Assembly: GCF_042100115.1 (NCBI RefSeq)
Contig: NC_091272.1
Location: forward strand, 496,001-560,000
Source: Alternaria dauci
Taxonomy: Eukaryota > Ascomycota > Dothideomycetes > Pleosporales > Pleosporaceae
Length of the DNA stretch: 64,000 nt
Direction of reading: 5' to 3'
Position 1 is the first letter of the stretch, and each line of letters begins with the position of its first letter. The notes below the pieces were generated by a model that had not been told where the DNA came from, ran no database searches, and was given only the letters and a program-made list of their open reading frames with translations. The translations under genes were made by a program, and so were the position numbers. Below are positions 22,665-34,047 of this stretch, piece after piece.

Positions 22665-24440
22665 CTAGCGTCGTGACTCGCCAATGTACCAGAGCATACC
22701 CTTTCCCTCCTCCTCTTCTTCCTTGCGGAAGCTTTCCAAGTGATCGTGCAGCCATCCCATGACTTGCGTAAAGTCTACAGCTTTCCACTGCATCTCAACA
22801 GCATACTTCTCTCCAGCTAGCACCACGAGAGCCTGTCGCAGCAGCTCGTCGCGGTCCACAGCGAGATTGGGACCGAGACCGAAGCCTTGGCCAATATCTT
22901 CAAAGTTGGCGATGATCGTTTGTGTGCAGCCCATAAGGGTGCGGTGCTGTTGGATGCGGCGCTCAATTTCGGCGGCCGTGTGGCCTTCGGCTGACCAGCC
23001 TGTTATGAAGTAAGCATGCGAAAGCTAGATAGGCCTCCAGCTGGGCAACACGTACGGTCGTTTGCTCGTAACAGAGCTGATAGATGTCGCTTCAATTCCA
23101 CCCATGTCAAGAATGCGCGTTCCCTGGCAACGAAGACGGGGATGTTCTCGATAATCTTGTTGTAGTCGGCTCGCACGCCTTCTCGCCAAGTCCTCTCAAG
23201 CTGGTTAAGGAGAGCCTCCTCGTCCATTGAGACGCCACGCTCTTCCCCGTATATGTACTGCCGCAGTGCTCGTAAACCATCGTAATCCAAGCCACGATAC
23301 GATGCACTGTTGTTTGGCTGCGGCAGCTCTTCTGGTACGCCGTCATCCGACCGAAAGCTTGCGACCAGCGCGGCCATTTGAACACTAATCTGCCGATCAG
23401 CAGCAGCTTGGGTCGCGTTTGCGATCTGCTGTTGTACCGCTGCTTTGGTCTCGGTAGGATGTGCGGCTTGGGTGGGAGCAGGTCCTGACAACGTGCTCAG
23501 ATACCGAGATTTGGATGCCTCAGCAGCAAGCTTGTTCCAGACACCCTCGACGATGCTACTGGGCTGTTGCAAGACCTGCTGTTCGTGTGTTTTCGTGGAT
23601 GTGAATGCTGCGTTATCACTCGTCGCATGTCCACTGCCGTTGACAGCTGTGAATCCGCCCCCTTCTCGCGGTCCAATAGTAGGACTCTCTCCAGATTCTG
23701 GGGGCGTAAGCATAGCGCTCGATGACATGGGGCTTCCACGTGATGCTGTATCGCCATTGTGCAACACTGAGTTTGGTGCAAGCGCAACAAAGGATGCTGG
23801 CGTACCGCTTTCTTGCTGACCAGAAAACTCGGCGTCAGCTCGCGCCTGTCGGTTCTCCGCTTTCTTTCTTCTTTCGCGGTCCAGACGTTCGCGCGCAAGA
23901 ATGACGTTGCATGCTTTCAGTCCGATCCACCAATGGAGGAGTTTGTGGATTCTACGCGGTGCTTAGCGATTGTCCGCTTCCATTCCGAGGGCGCAGGGTC
24001 ATGACGAGGTTTGCTCTTGGGTTCACTTACAGTGCTCTGTCTTCCTCATTCTCAATGTAGAGATCCCTAGGGTAGAGGCCCTCTTCAACCCCGGGCTCAT
24101 TCGCTGTGATTAGATGCTCACGGTCCCCCACTCTCCCCCAAACCTTAGCGCCATGTTTTTCAAGTAAGCCATCGACCTCCTCTTTCAAACTTCCCTCGTC
24201 GCTCAGAAACTTCATAAGCTCATCCGGCTCTTTCGGTAGGGTGGAGACGACATCACCCATGTCTGCAACCAATTCGCGCACTAGGGCGGATTCAAAGTTT
24301 GTCTTGCCTCGTTTGTTAGACGACCATCTTGCGCGTAGTCCAAGACGCTCAATCAGCTCGTGCATGCGCACTTTGGATCGATTTTTCATAATGTCCAGCC
24401 AGTCCTTGGACGTTGCGTACGTGATAGCCGAGCCGTCCAT
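22665..24440 (-). CDS. hypothetical protein, local family member B
   Basis: Three exons: 24440-24031, 23951-23056, 22999-22665 (546 aa). Introns are 79 and 56 nt with GTAAGT and GTACGT donors. Residues about 70-155 repeat the module of gene A: TLPKEPDELMKFL, LLEKHGAKVWGRVGD, LYPRDLYIENEED, then IHKLLHWWIGLKACNVI. The first intron lies at the same place and in the same phase (2). A single FTAVN peptide sits at 237-241 in a Ser/Gly/Pro-rich linker. The C-terminal half (about 300-546) is helical with many Trp and Leu and an acidic EEEEEEGKG run near the end. No named domain. It is likely a diverged tandem copy of gene A. Confidence 0.75.
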
Positions 24441-25452
24441 GATGCCTGGGTTTGATGCATGAATCGCGATGCTCCTCAAAGTAAGCTGAGTGTAAGCTAT
24501 CAATGCTTCTGTAAGTAGTCGTATGATCCCCGAGCGTCGTGGCTTCGCAACTTTGTCGGGAAGCGTGATGTGTAGTGCTGATTTTCTTGGGTTTGGTTAC
24601 ATTCAGATGCTCTCAAGATCGTGACAGACCGATAGTGCAATCTTGTTAACGGGCCGCTCAAAGCATGTACGAGTCAGCACTACGGTGCGCAAGGGCAACA
24701 AACGGCATTCCGAAGATGAAATGAAAATACGATAGATGATAAGAGTACAGAAGCAGAAACCATAGCGTATGAAAGCTTCGTTAACAGGGTTAGCGGCGCC
24801 CACCTGGGGATGGCAGGCGGCACCATAGGGCAATTCTTGCCGATTGGCTGGACCGCGGCCTTAGTACGGCGATCGCCCCCAGACACTTACACAGTCTATT
24901 GTGCACATTGCTGTTCTTTTGCGATTTGCACGTCGAGTCCAGTCCGCTCCTGGTAGTTGTCGTTGATGAGTCTGGGCTTTGCGGATACCTGCGCCATTCC
25001 CATCGCCAGTTTCGGCTCCAGACATCCGTTGAGCGATATCGAGCTTTTTTTTTTCGGTTTCATACATGCGACGCGGACTCATTACGTTGTGGCGCATTCC
25101 GCGACGTGAATATACAACGTGACAAGAGTGTTTGGAGACGATGAGGCAAGACCCGTTCAAAGACAGGATCAGAGTTTCTAGGTGTATGTACATCCAGCTG
25201 CGTTGATACAGCTTTACCAGGGCACATTAATATTGTGCAGACACATTTCCGACCACCGACACTTTTGACACTCCGCACGACAAGGACCATGGACATGAAC
25301 TCGGGGTATATGTAAATCAACGCAAAACGCAGCCGAGAGACTTCTCAGTGGTATCCGGCTGTTAGGTAAAGAGATTGCAAGCACGCTTCCAGTTGGGTCA
25401 AGGCACGCAAGGTTGGGAAGAGGCGCTATCGCTACCTGGCGTTCCATCTCGC
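24441..25452. other. intergenic between two minus-strand hypotheticals
   Basis: About 1.0 kb with a T/A-run near 25045 (poly-T of nine). Nothing else recognised. Confidence 0.4.
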
Positions 25453-25940
25453 TCACATGGAACCCGGTTTGCTCAACGACTTGAGTTCGATGTCGATCTT
25501 AGCATTGGGATGGTCTTGCCAGATGGAAGACTGGGCAAGCATAGTTTGCAGACGATCGAACGCGGCTTCAGTGCCTTTGCGCAGCACGACCGCTTTGGCA
25601 CTTTGACCGAGACGGTACGTCATTCGCCATACGTTCGTTTTGCTGATTATGCTAGCAGCAGATGGGATGGCCTCAGCATCTTCCTCCAAAAGATCGAGCA
25701 AGCCTCTGAAAGACTTGCACTCGCTCAACGCGTGCACAAATTCATATTCGATGTCATCGTCAATTACTGTCCAGATGAAGCAGATTCGCTCAGCTTGCTC
25801 GTCGGTCAGGTCAAGAGATATGATCTTGGAAAAGTCTGCAGCACTGGTAGCTCGAGATGAAGGCCTCGATAGCTCTGATATTATCGGATCATGATGCTTT
25901 ACATCTTCGGCAGGCGTTGGAGTCCTCTCAAATATTCGTT

Positions 25941-25971
<31 letters not shown>

Positions 25972-27209
25972 TGCAAGGTGAACAGTGCCATCGTGAGAAC
26001 TTCTCTGTACAGTCATAGACTCGTTTGCAGTCTTGTCGCTGATCCTGCGCCGTTTTCGCTTCGCAGATTGGTCGATTCGAGAATCGCTATCATCATCGTC
26101 TCCTCTGACCATGGCGGGCTGTGCTGGAATTGTGGTATTCACATCAGCAAGTCTCGATGGTCTGGGAGTAGAGGAAAGTCGTTTGCTACGTTCCGGCAGT
26201 TGTTTCAACCTGGACATAATAGCAGAACGCTCTTGCGGTGGTAATACTGTAAGGACGGTCTCCAATGTTCCAGCATCGCTGTCAGGGTTGCGGAGAGTGA
26301 GCATCATGTAATTGTTAACGAATGTGTCTCCCGTACCGCCATTGGAGATCTGAAAATTTTCACACAGTAAGTCAGTGCATGTTTCGAATACATTATACAA
26401 GTATAAGACTTACTTCGTAAGGACGAAAGGATTGGAGACCATGTAAAGATCTGTCACTCTTTTGGGGAATCATGATTGCGAAAACTCCAGCATCGTCATC
26501 GCCGTCGAGCGGCATAATCACGACTTTCTGCGTCTCGTCAACAAAATGGCCTAGCGACTGTGTAGTTGATCTAGGTAAAACGTACGACCATCTTTCCGAA
26601 CTGCACCTCGCTCAAAGCAACGAGAGCCGACTCTTCCCTAGCACAACCTCGGCAGATTGCGTTGCGATTCTCTCTAGGAGAGCCCTGAACTATCGGAGGA
26701 TACGGTGGGCTGAACTTGCTGTAGTTGGCCTTGAGATCATGGAAGGAGGGTAGTCCTCGAAATGACTGGTTTTGCCTCTCCGGAGCCAAGTAGCCAATCC
26801 AGACGCGTCGTGCAAAGAGCTGGTTGGCGGAGTAGAAGTGGCCTTTCAGGTGAGGATGCGCATTGAAACAATCGCACGCGGTGGTAGGACAGGTATTTGG
26901 TGCCTCTTCTTGAAGAGATGTCTCGAGCGTACGCAGCCTGGGTGACATCATAGGTGAAGTCAGTTCGCTCGACACGTTACTACGCGACAGCTGCACGTCT
27001 TTGTCTGGTGTTTGTGCTTTTGAGGCGTCACTCGTTATATTCGAAGGCATTCGTGACTGGATTTCGCGATCAGGCTGAGGGCTCGACTCATCGACGCTGG
27101 AGTCGCGTGCGCGCTCTGAGCAAGCTGATGGAAATTTCGAGATGGGAGTGCGCACACTCTTTCGCGCTCTTTGCGCCTGCACCGGCCAAAAAGTCTTGTG
27201 AGGCGACAT
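25453..27209 (-). CDS. hypothetical protein with proline run (gene D)
   Basis: Exons 27209-26586, 26557-26414 and 26349-25453 (about 554 aa). The second intron (64 nt, GTAAGT...TTCAG) is solid. The first is either 28 nt (GTACGT donor) or 49 nt (weak GTGCAG donor at 26606); both keep the frame. The N-terminus to about 110 is disordered. At about 120-200 lies an ordered block with a CDC...C pattern and CRGC, possibly metal binding. The middle has KRKRRR and a run of nine prolines. The C-terminal 130 residues are helical with ISLDLTDEQAERICFIW and a conserved-looking YRLGQSAKAVVLRKGTEAAF stretch. No family named. It stands within the A/B/C family locus and is divergent from gene C. Confidence 0.68.
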
Positions 27210-27615
27210 GCCGACAGTTGCACGACAGCGACCGTTTGAAGTAGGCGGTGATGGCGGGCTGTTGTTTTGACGTATGAGGGAAGGAGCCCTGTTGGCAGCC
27301 GCCGCTAGCAGGCCGCACCTGCCTGGAGGCCGGGGCTCTGATTGGCCATATGACCTGGTGTCCTGTCGCAGCTCCACCCTGAATAGCTTGACATGTTCTT
27401 CAACCAATCTGACATATACCTCCACTTTACGTACAGCAAACGAAGACGGTAAGAGACAAAAATATTACAAAAATACATTACCTTCTGATGCAGGATCAAG
27501 ACGTTCGAGACCGGACAACGGAACAAGTGTGCAGGCCTTCGTGGTGAGCTTCCGACGTCTCGTTCGACAATCGCAGCGCTTCTATGCCTCTGCGATAACA
27601 CCCTATACACGCAGA
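27210..27615. promoter_or_regulatory. divergent promoter region of genes D and C
   Basis: 406 nt between the ATG of gene D (minus) and that of gene C (plus), so both are presumably driven from here. No specific motif stands out. Confidence 0.4.
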
Positions 27616-28693
27616 ATGGGAGAGAAAGAGCCTAACCACGTTAGCCCTGCCGATCACGTCGAACTCCTTGGACTTAGGACTCATGAGAACGAGAGGGCAG
27701 AACTTAAGTACGTGGTAAAAGACCCAATCCTTGGCCATAGGCCCGCCAGTGTGCCGTGGACACTTCAGCTGCACACTGTTTTTGGTCCATCGATTCGCGA
27801 TCACTTTCAGGGTAACTCGTTCGATCCATCGGATCCGGCATCACTTAGCAAAAAGCTAGACGAGTATTTAGAGAAGTATGGTCCCTTGTTGTGGCCTGAA
27901 CCAGGTCGTGGAGATAGAGGTCATCTTCGCGAACCGCAGGAGGGTACCAATTATACTCGCGATCTCATCTATCCGCGAGACAGCAATATGTGGGTTCTAG
28001 CGATTGACAGCCAGGAGCTACGCTAATGAGGCCAGCCTGAAAGAGCACCTGCGAACCATCGCGCTTTGCAAGGAAGCCAACTCCAAGACGGATTCTGAGT
28101 CCCATATTAAGAAAATACACAGTGATTTGAAAACGGCCGAGTTTGGTTCTGAAGATAAGGTCATCGCGGATATGCCATTAGCAACGAAGCGACGCAGCAT
28201 TGACAGCATAAATAACAACACTGTTAGTCGACGCCTAGAATCTGAAGAGTGCGAAATGGACACCGGCTTCGGTGAACATGAAGACTTGGTATCGGGCGCC
28301 AGGGCAACATCTCAGGCTAGCACCTGGAGCAGGGATCCGCTCGACCCTCATTTCAACATCGAGCTGCGACTTCATCGCAGCAGAAAACGAAGCGCTTCAA
28401 TTGGCCCGGGCCTAACTTGGTCCCGCGCAAACTTGATGTTCACGGAAAGAACCCAGTCATGTGAGGACCTATTTGTCCTTATATCCAACAAGATCGAGGC
28501 TGATTGCAGCTTCGTCATCGTCCATTTGCCAGAAGACATGTCCACAGAAGGTCAAGTGCGCATCGACCGAGGGTCCAAAGAATCCGAAGTCGTCTTCCCT
28601 CGCGTCCGGGGTATTCTGCAGAGGGCACGGAAATTTTCGTTTGGTCCTTTGCACCGTTCAGTCGAAGTAGAGATTGGCCTGGGACTTGATTAG
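27616..28693 (+). CDS. hypothetical protein, local family member C
   Basis: Two exons, 27616-27989 and 28036-28693 (343 aa). The 46-nt intron has a weak GTGGGT donor but a good branch/acceptor (CTAATGAGGCCAG), and only this junction keeps the family pattern. Residues about 55-140 match genes A and B: ...SDPASLSKKLDEYLEKYGPLLW, a GHL core, TNYTRDLIYPRDS, then ILKEHLRTIALCKEA. The intron falls at the same phase-2 site. The C-terminal 120 residues form a mixed alpha/beta-looking block, different from A and B. No low-complexity FTAVN linker is present. Function unknown. Confidence 0.7.
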
Positions 28694-28830
28694 TCGTCTT
28701 AAAAACATTACATGTTTCGCATGCTTCTGCGTATTTTCGTCTGTCCGTTGGCCTTGTTATCTGTCGTATAATTATTGTATTCATATTTCCTTTCTTTTTC
28801 TTCGTTTGCCCGTGCATGTTTCAGTGGGTA

Positions 28831-30297
28831 CTACCGATCATGATCTACTCTCCTCTCATCGACAAGCACACTCCAGTTCTTTTGCACACTAATTCCTCCC
28901 ATCTCAGCCTTGTGCGCACTGTCGTCGCTTGCTCTCCTTCCCATCTCAATCTCCACATTATGCTTCCCCTGCCTATCCTCGCCAACAAACTTGAACTCCT
29001 CCTCATCCTCCACTCGACTAATACCCGCCAGCGTCGAAAACAAGCCTCCCGTAGCGCCCTTCTTCCTTGGTCTGCCAGAGTTCTTCATATTTGACCCAAA
29101 GTCATCCATAGCACCATGCGAGCTTGGTCCGGGCGACCGCATATCCGAGGGCCGGGAAGAGGCAAAAGAAAAGAGTCGATCAAGGCCGATCCACCTAAAA
29201 GCGGGTTTCAGGCTAGGCAAACAAGCACACGTGAGACCGACGTTGACTTCGACGATAGACCATACGATAATCTCCCGGAAGTTGTAGGTGGGATCGACTT
29301 GACCTGAGATGGGAATCTGCAGGAAGATGATCAGGCGTACAAGCGAGACGATGGCGATGAAGGTGCCTAGGGCGAACATGCCCGCTAGCACAATGCGCTG
29401 GGCAATCGGTGCGTGCAGGCGCCAGACGTGCGGCAGAGGCATGCCGACGATGATGAAGTCGAGGATCACATTCGGTACCGAACCACCGAGGTAGATGTCG
29501 CGGGTCTGGATGCATTTTCCGTTTGTGATGGTTATATCCCAGGCGGCCTGTATGGGGAGGCAGTTGAAGATGACGCAGAGCAGCTATGAGGTGTGTTAGC
29601 TTTATGTGCGCGAAGACCCAATATCATGAGACGGGGTCTAAGTCTAGCTTACAATAGCGACACACCATGCGATCGACGCGGCAGTAACGGCGTATATGAA
29701 TTTTCGAGACTTGATCTCAAATAGCCGCCAGTAGAAGGCTAGCACCGAGAGCTTGACGGTTGTAATGCTCAACGTATAAAGGATTTGGCCGATGTAGATG
29801 TTCCGTAGGAAAGCAATGGCTTGCAGCGGGTCCGTGATCTCATACATATGTACTCCGAGTGACTCTCGGATGCCTGGTAAACACTCGATGTTAGCCTACG
29901 AGTCATGTTGTTGAAGACGAGTGGGATGGACGACGTACCAATGATGCACACGTAGAAGAAACCGTTAGCCACAGCCAGTGCTAACATGGACATGTAGTCA
30001 TCCATCTGAACATTGCGCCACCCCCCATGTCGCTTGTGGCAATAGACCTTGAGGGGGACGACTACCATGATCAGGATGTACGTTGAGATAGCCACGCCAT
30101 CGAGACGACGGCGGTAAGACTGGCTGGAGAGGTCGTCAGTGACATGTTACCCAGTGTACTGTGTTCTGGTCGTGATATGACATGGGTTGAGCAAAGCGCG
30201 GAGACTGGTTGAAGAAAAGGTCCGACATAGTTGATGGGCAAGTAGATGAGACCAGAAGACTTACAGGCTCTCCTGCGGATTGATAATAGGCGCCATG
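28831..30297 (-). CDS. PTH11-like rhodopsin-domain 7TM protein
   Basis: Four exons: 30297-30266, 30123-29939, 29873-29653, 29583-28831 (396 aa); all close in frame. The protein starts MAPIINPQESL with no signal peptide or CFEM domain. Seven hydrophobic segments lie between about residues 18 and 280. It shows fungal rhodopsin-family hallmarks: a WRxxxxDDYMSMLA-type segment after TM1, FLRNIYIGQILYTLSITTVKLSVLAFYWRLF split over TM3, F-x-C-x-P-I-x-x-A-W in exon 4, and a final TM followed by a CLPSLKP motif. The C-tail of about 100 residues is hydrophilic and likely cytoplasmic. Such PTH11-like proteins are thought to sense surface or nutrient cues at the plasma membrane. The ligand is unknown. 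Confidence 0.87.
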
Positions 30298-32306
30298 ATG
30301 CACAAGTTACACACACTCTCCTCTATCCTTTCGCGAGTACACCAGGTATCATGAACAAAGAGGAATAAGAGTCGCAGTGGCGTTGACGATGTTACACGAA
30401 CACGACATACACAACAGTGCGGCACACCAAGTCATGATATACAAGAACAAGGCGAGGCCTCCAGGCAAAGAAGAAAATCCTCTCTCACGTCCAGCGCCCC
30501 GACCAAACTCCCCATATGTTCCCAATTCACTTACCGCCGCCGCCGCACCCTGTCGCGGGATCCCCTTTAGGCCGGCTGTGGTCCCCTTCAAACCCATGAC
30601 GTACTTTGCTTCTTTAGCTAATGATCGGCTAATGCGAATGCAGAATTAGGCGATAATAAGTCATAACTCGAACATCGGCGAGGAACTTCTGGGGCTGTTA
30701 GACAAAGAATAAACCACGGAGGCACTCAAGCGACGGCACTGACACACAAGGAGGTCTTGGGAAGTGGAGCGACGTTACAGGTTAGGGATTCCTTGCCGGC
30801 CTGAGTGCTGCTCGCTTTCACGTGTAAGTGGTTGGGGTGGGTTCAGTACGGGACTTGCCCTCTAACGGAGACGGCGTGCGTGCTACGCGGGAGCGAAATG
30901 GGAACCCGCTCCACAATGGTTATCCGTGGATATTTCGGCATCGCCCACACTCTCGCTGCGAAGCGAGTCTAGAATACTGTGCTGTAGCTGCGTACTTTAG
31001 TCTATCCTGAGATCGAGAAAAGGAACAAGAACATATTTGCTTATGTGTTTTCGCAGGGTTCAATGAGTGCGTGCCGAGGCATAGCCAAACGTGAGAGCCG
31101 CGTACCCAAGATTCGCACAACAACCTTTGGTCGATCAAAATCCTCCGGGGTAGCCGTTGCTGGATAAATTCCGAGTTGCCCATTGCCCTGAATGGTCGGC
31201 CTAGGCAAATCATCCCACCTTTGTTGTTGAGCATGTGCCTGACCCTCAGTTTGGGCGTAACTGGTTTAGCTCGGTCGTCCATTGCGAGTCAGAACGAGAT
31301 TATGGCTGTCGTACATGAACTAATTGATGGCAGACATAACCGACAATGGATTTCCAGGCGTGCTGCGGCTCGGATGTATGCGCAGTATCGTCGCCCTGCC
31401 TTGTGGCGTCTTGTCCTACAGTATCGCAATTGTGTTGTGCATAACCGAAATCCATCAATGGCGAATCGCCGATCGGTGGTACGAGCATGTGCCGCAACGT
31501 GTGTGCAAGCATAGTGGTCGGTGGCGTAGGAATTCGACGTTCTTGTTCGTCAAAACTGTCGTTTGCCAATCAAACAAGCGTGTATGCATAGTCAGGATCG
31601 CGGAAGCGGAAGCAGCCTCACGCGCTGTCCGTAGCCCGTGGGTTCAGAAGCCACACACGCCATCGTCTTGGAAGTTCTAGCACTGTAGTGAGGAGTCGGG
31701 GAGCTGGAAGACCCTGTCAAAAACGTGGGAACTTGTTACCCCCATCAAGTTATTGTCTCAAGCTCGACCAGGGCAAATGCAATGCGACCCTCATGGGGTT
31801 AGCGGACGACCCACCAACTCGGGCAACCGGCAAATGTGCCCTTTTCAATATGAGAACTCGAGAACAGCGAATACACTCATATCGAACAAAACAAAAACTC
31901 AATGATGCGGCGCGATAGTGGCGCTTGGTCGGTAAGCAGCCGCAGTCGTCTGCTAGTCGTCAAAATGTGAGTCGAGGATGCCTGGTGTGGGAGGTGCGGC
32001 TAGTCATTGGCCCTTTAACTAGCCCCAGCCAAGAAGCAAAACTCCACCCTCCAGAGTCGTTTCTGACAGGCGCCCCGGCCTCTACCTAGTCAGACCTAAG
32101 GTAATACTAAGATATTGAGGGACCGATCAATGGGCACTAACATGGGCGCTGTGAGTGCTAGAGACCCGCGGAGTAAGATAGAGGGCCATGCCTGTGACCA
32201 AAAGTCGGCTAGCACAGAAAGGCGTACAAGAGACCTTATGCCCTGCATCTCGCTTTCGGATGCTGGTCAGACTGTCTTTCTTTTCTGACTGAGCCGGTAG
32301 TGCATA
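30298..32306. other. intergenic, about 2 kb
   Basis: This is the promoter side of both flanking genes (divergent). Overlapping short frames occur at about 31170-31680 on both strands, none with family resemblance. No repeat or RNA gene seen. Confidence 0.45.
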
Positions 32307-34047
32307 ATGGCATTTTACGATACCGAGGGTGATGGATCCTCCTACCCAGGCCTTCTCGTTTTGTCGTTTCTCTTGACATCGACGTACTTAATTGTCACTG
32401 GTATTTCTCGCCTCTATTTCCACCCACTCGCGGCGTTCCCTGGGCCGATCTTGGCCCGGCTAACCGTGTTACCGTCATGGTGGCATACTCGAACTGGCGA
32501 TCGACACATTTGGTTGTATGAACTGCAGGAGAAGTACGGTATGGCGCCGTCATCCTACCCACCAAAGCCGGCCAGTTGCTGACGAGCAACAGGTCCTGAA
32601 TTTCGTTATCGTCCAGACAGTGTTGTGCTCAACACTCCTGCTGCTTTCAAGAAGATCTTCGGACCAAAGGGGAATGTCAAGAAGGGGATCTACTATGAAC
32701 TGTGGCCACGCAATGTGCACACAATCAACACATGGAGCAGCACCGCTGTTAGTGTCCATGCACGCAAGCGCCGTGTGCTGAATTATGCCTTCTCGGAGGC
32801 AGCGTTGCGGGATGCTGAGGTCTTTCTTCACCAAAACATTGATCGATGGCTAGAGCTACTAGGCCAACAAGCGCCCAAAAATGGCGAATGGACCACGTCC
32901 TTCGACATGTGTGACTGGATGAATTGGCTCGTATTTGATATCCTCGGTGACTTGTGCTTCGGCAGGAATTTCAACATGAAGGAGCCTGGAAGCGACCTTC
33001 GACACATCCCAGAGGTCATGGTCTCATTCCTGGAGCTTCTCCACCCAGTAAGCTCCCGCCTCGGATCATGCGTTGATCGACTGAGCTAATGTGCGGCAGA
33101 TTGCGTTCGGCCCGTTAGTCAACGCGTGGGTATGGCTCAAGCCTCGCGGCCTTGACAAGCTACTAGAAGTCGCCTCACCGCCAGTAGTCGTGAAGTGGCA
33201 GAAATTTGTAGAGCAGTGCCTTGAAAACCGAGCTAGAGACGAAGAAGAATTAGAGAAGAATCCTAAGCCCGAGGGTGAGATTCGAAGGGACTTCTTTCAT
33301 TGGCTGTTCAAGGCTGTCGACCCGGAGACTGGTGAGCGCGGCTACGATCAGGACGAACTATTCGCGGAGTGCGAGTTGCTGACCATAGCTGGTTCTGATA
33401 CGACATCTGTTGTACTCTCTGCGGCCTTCTTCTACCTGTCTCGGCGACCGGATGTACAGGTCAAGATTGCACAAGAGGTCAAATCCATCTTCTCAAGCTA
33501 CGATGAAATCGTATCTGGCAGCAAGATTGTGTCTTGCAAGTACCTCACAGCGTTCCTGCAAGAGGCTATGCGCATGACACCACCGGTCGCAGCCGAGCCA
33601 AGTCGGGAGGTACTCCCGGGTGGAACGACAGTTGGTGATCACTACTTCCCAGCTGGTGTCCATCTGAGCACTGGTCTTTACTGTCTCAGCTACAACTCGA
33701 ACATATACCCGGAGCCTTTCAAATTCCGCCCTGAGCGCTGGATCGTAGACGAGTCTGGAAAGGAGGGTTCTTCAGCTGAGAGCGTGAAACTGGCCGAGGA
33801 TGGATTCTGTGCTTTCTCCTTTGGAACGCGGGGTTGCGTTGGAAAGAACCTTGCCTGGCTCGAGATGCGTCTTGTTATTGCCAAGACCCTCTGGATGTAT
33901 GAGATCCAGGCCGATCCGAAGAGCAGACTCGGCGGGGGCGACCGGCATGGAAAGCCAGGGCGACAGATTGAGGATCAGTACCAGATTTACGATATTTTCG
34001 TGTCAGGGAGGAAGGGGCCGATACTGCAGATGCGAAGGAGGCAGTGA
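32307..34047 (+). CDS. cytochrome P450 monooxygenase
   Basis: Three exons: 32307-32538, 32593-33047, 33100-34047 (544 aa, a normal class II fungal length). An N-terminal membrane anchor (about residues 14-35, LLVLSFLLTSTYLIVTGI) is followed by the Pro-rich hinge (HPLAAFPGP). I see the I-helix oxygen-activation motif AGSDTT at 326-331, the K-helix E384-x-x-R387, the FRPERW element, and the heme-binding FSFGTRGCVG with the cysteine ligand at about 475. All key residues are intact. ER-bound and NADPH-cytochrome P450 reductase dependent by family knowledge. The substrate cannot be told; the sequence resembles the benzoate/isotrichodermin-like fungal P450 groups. No biosynthetic partner is next to it. 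Confidence 0.93.
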
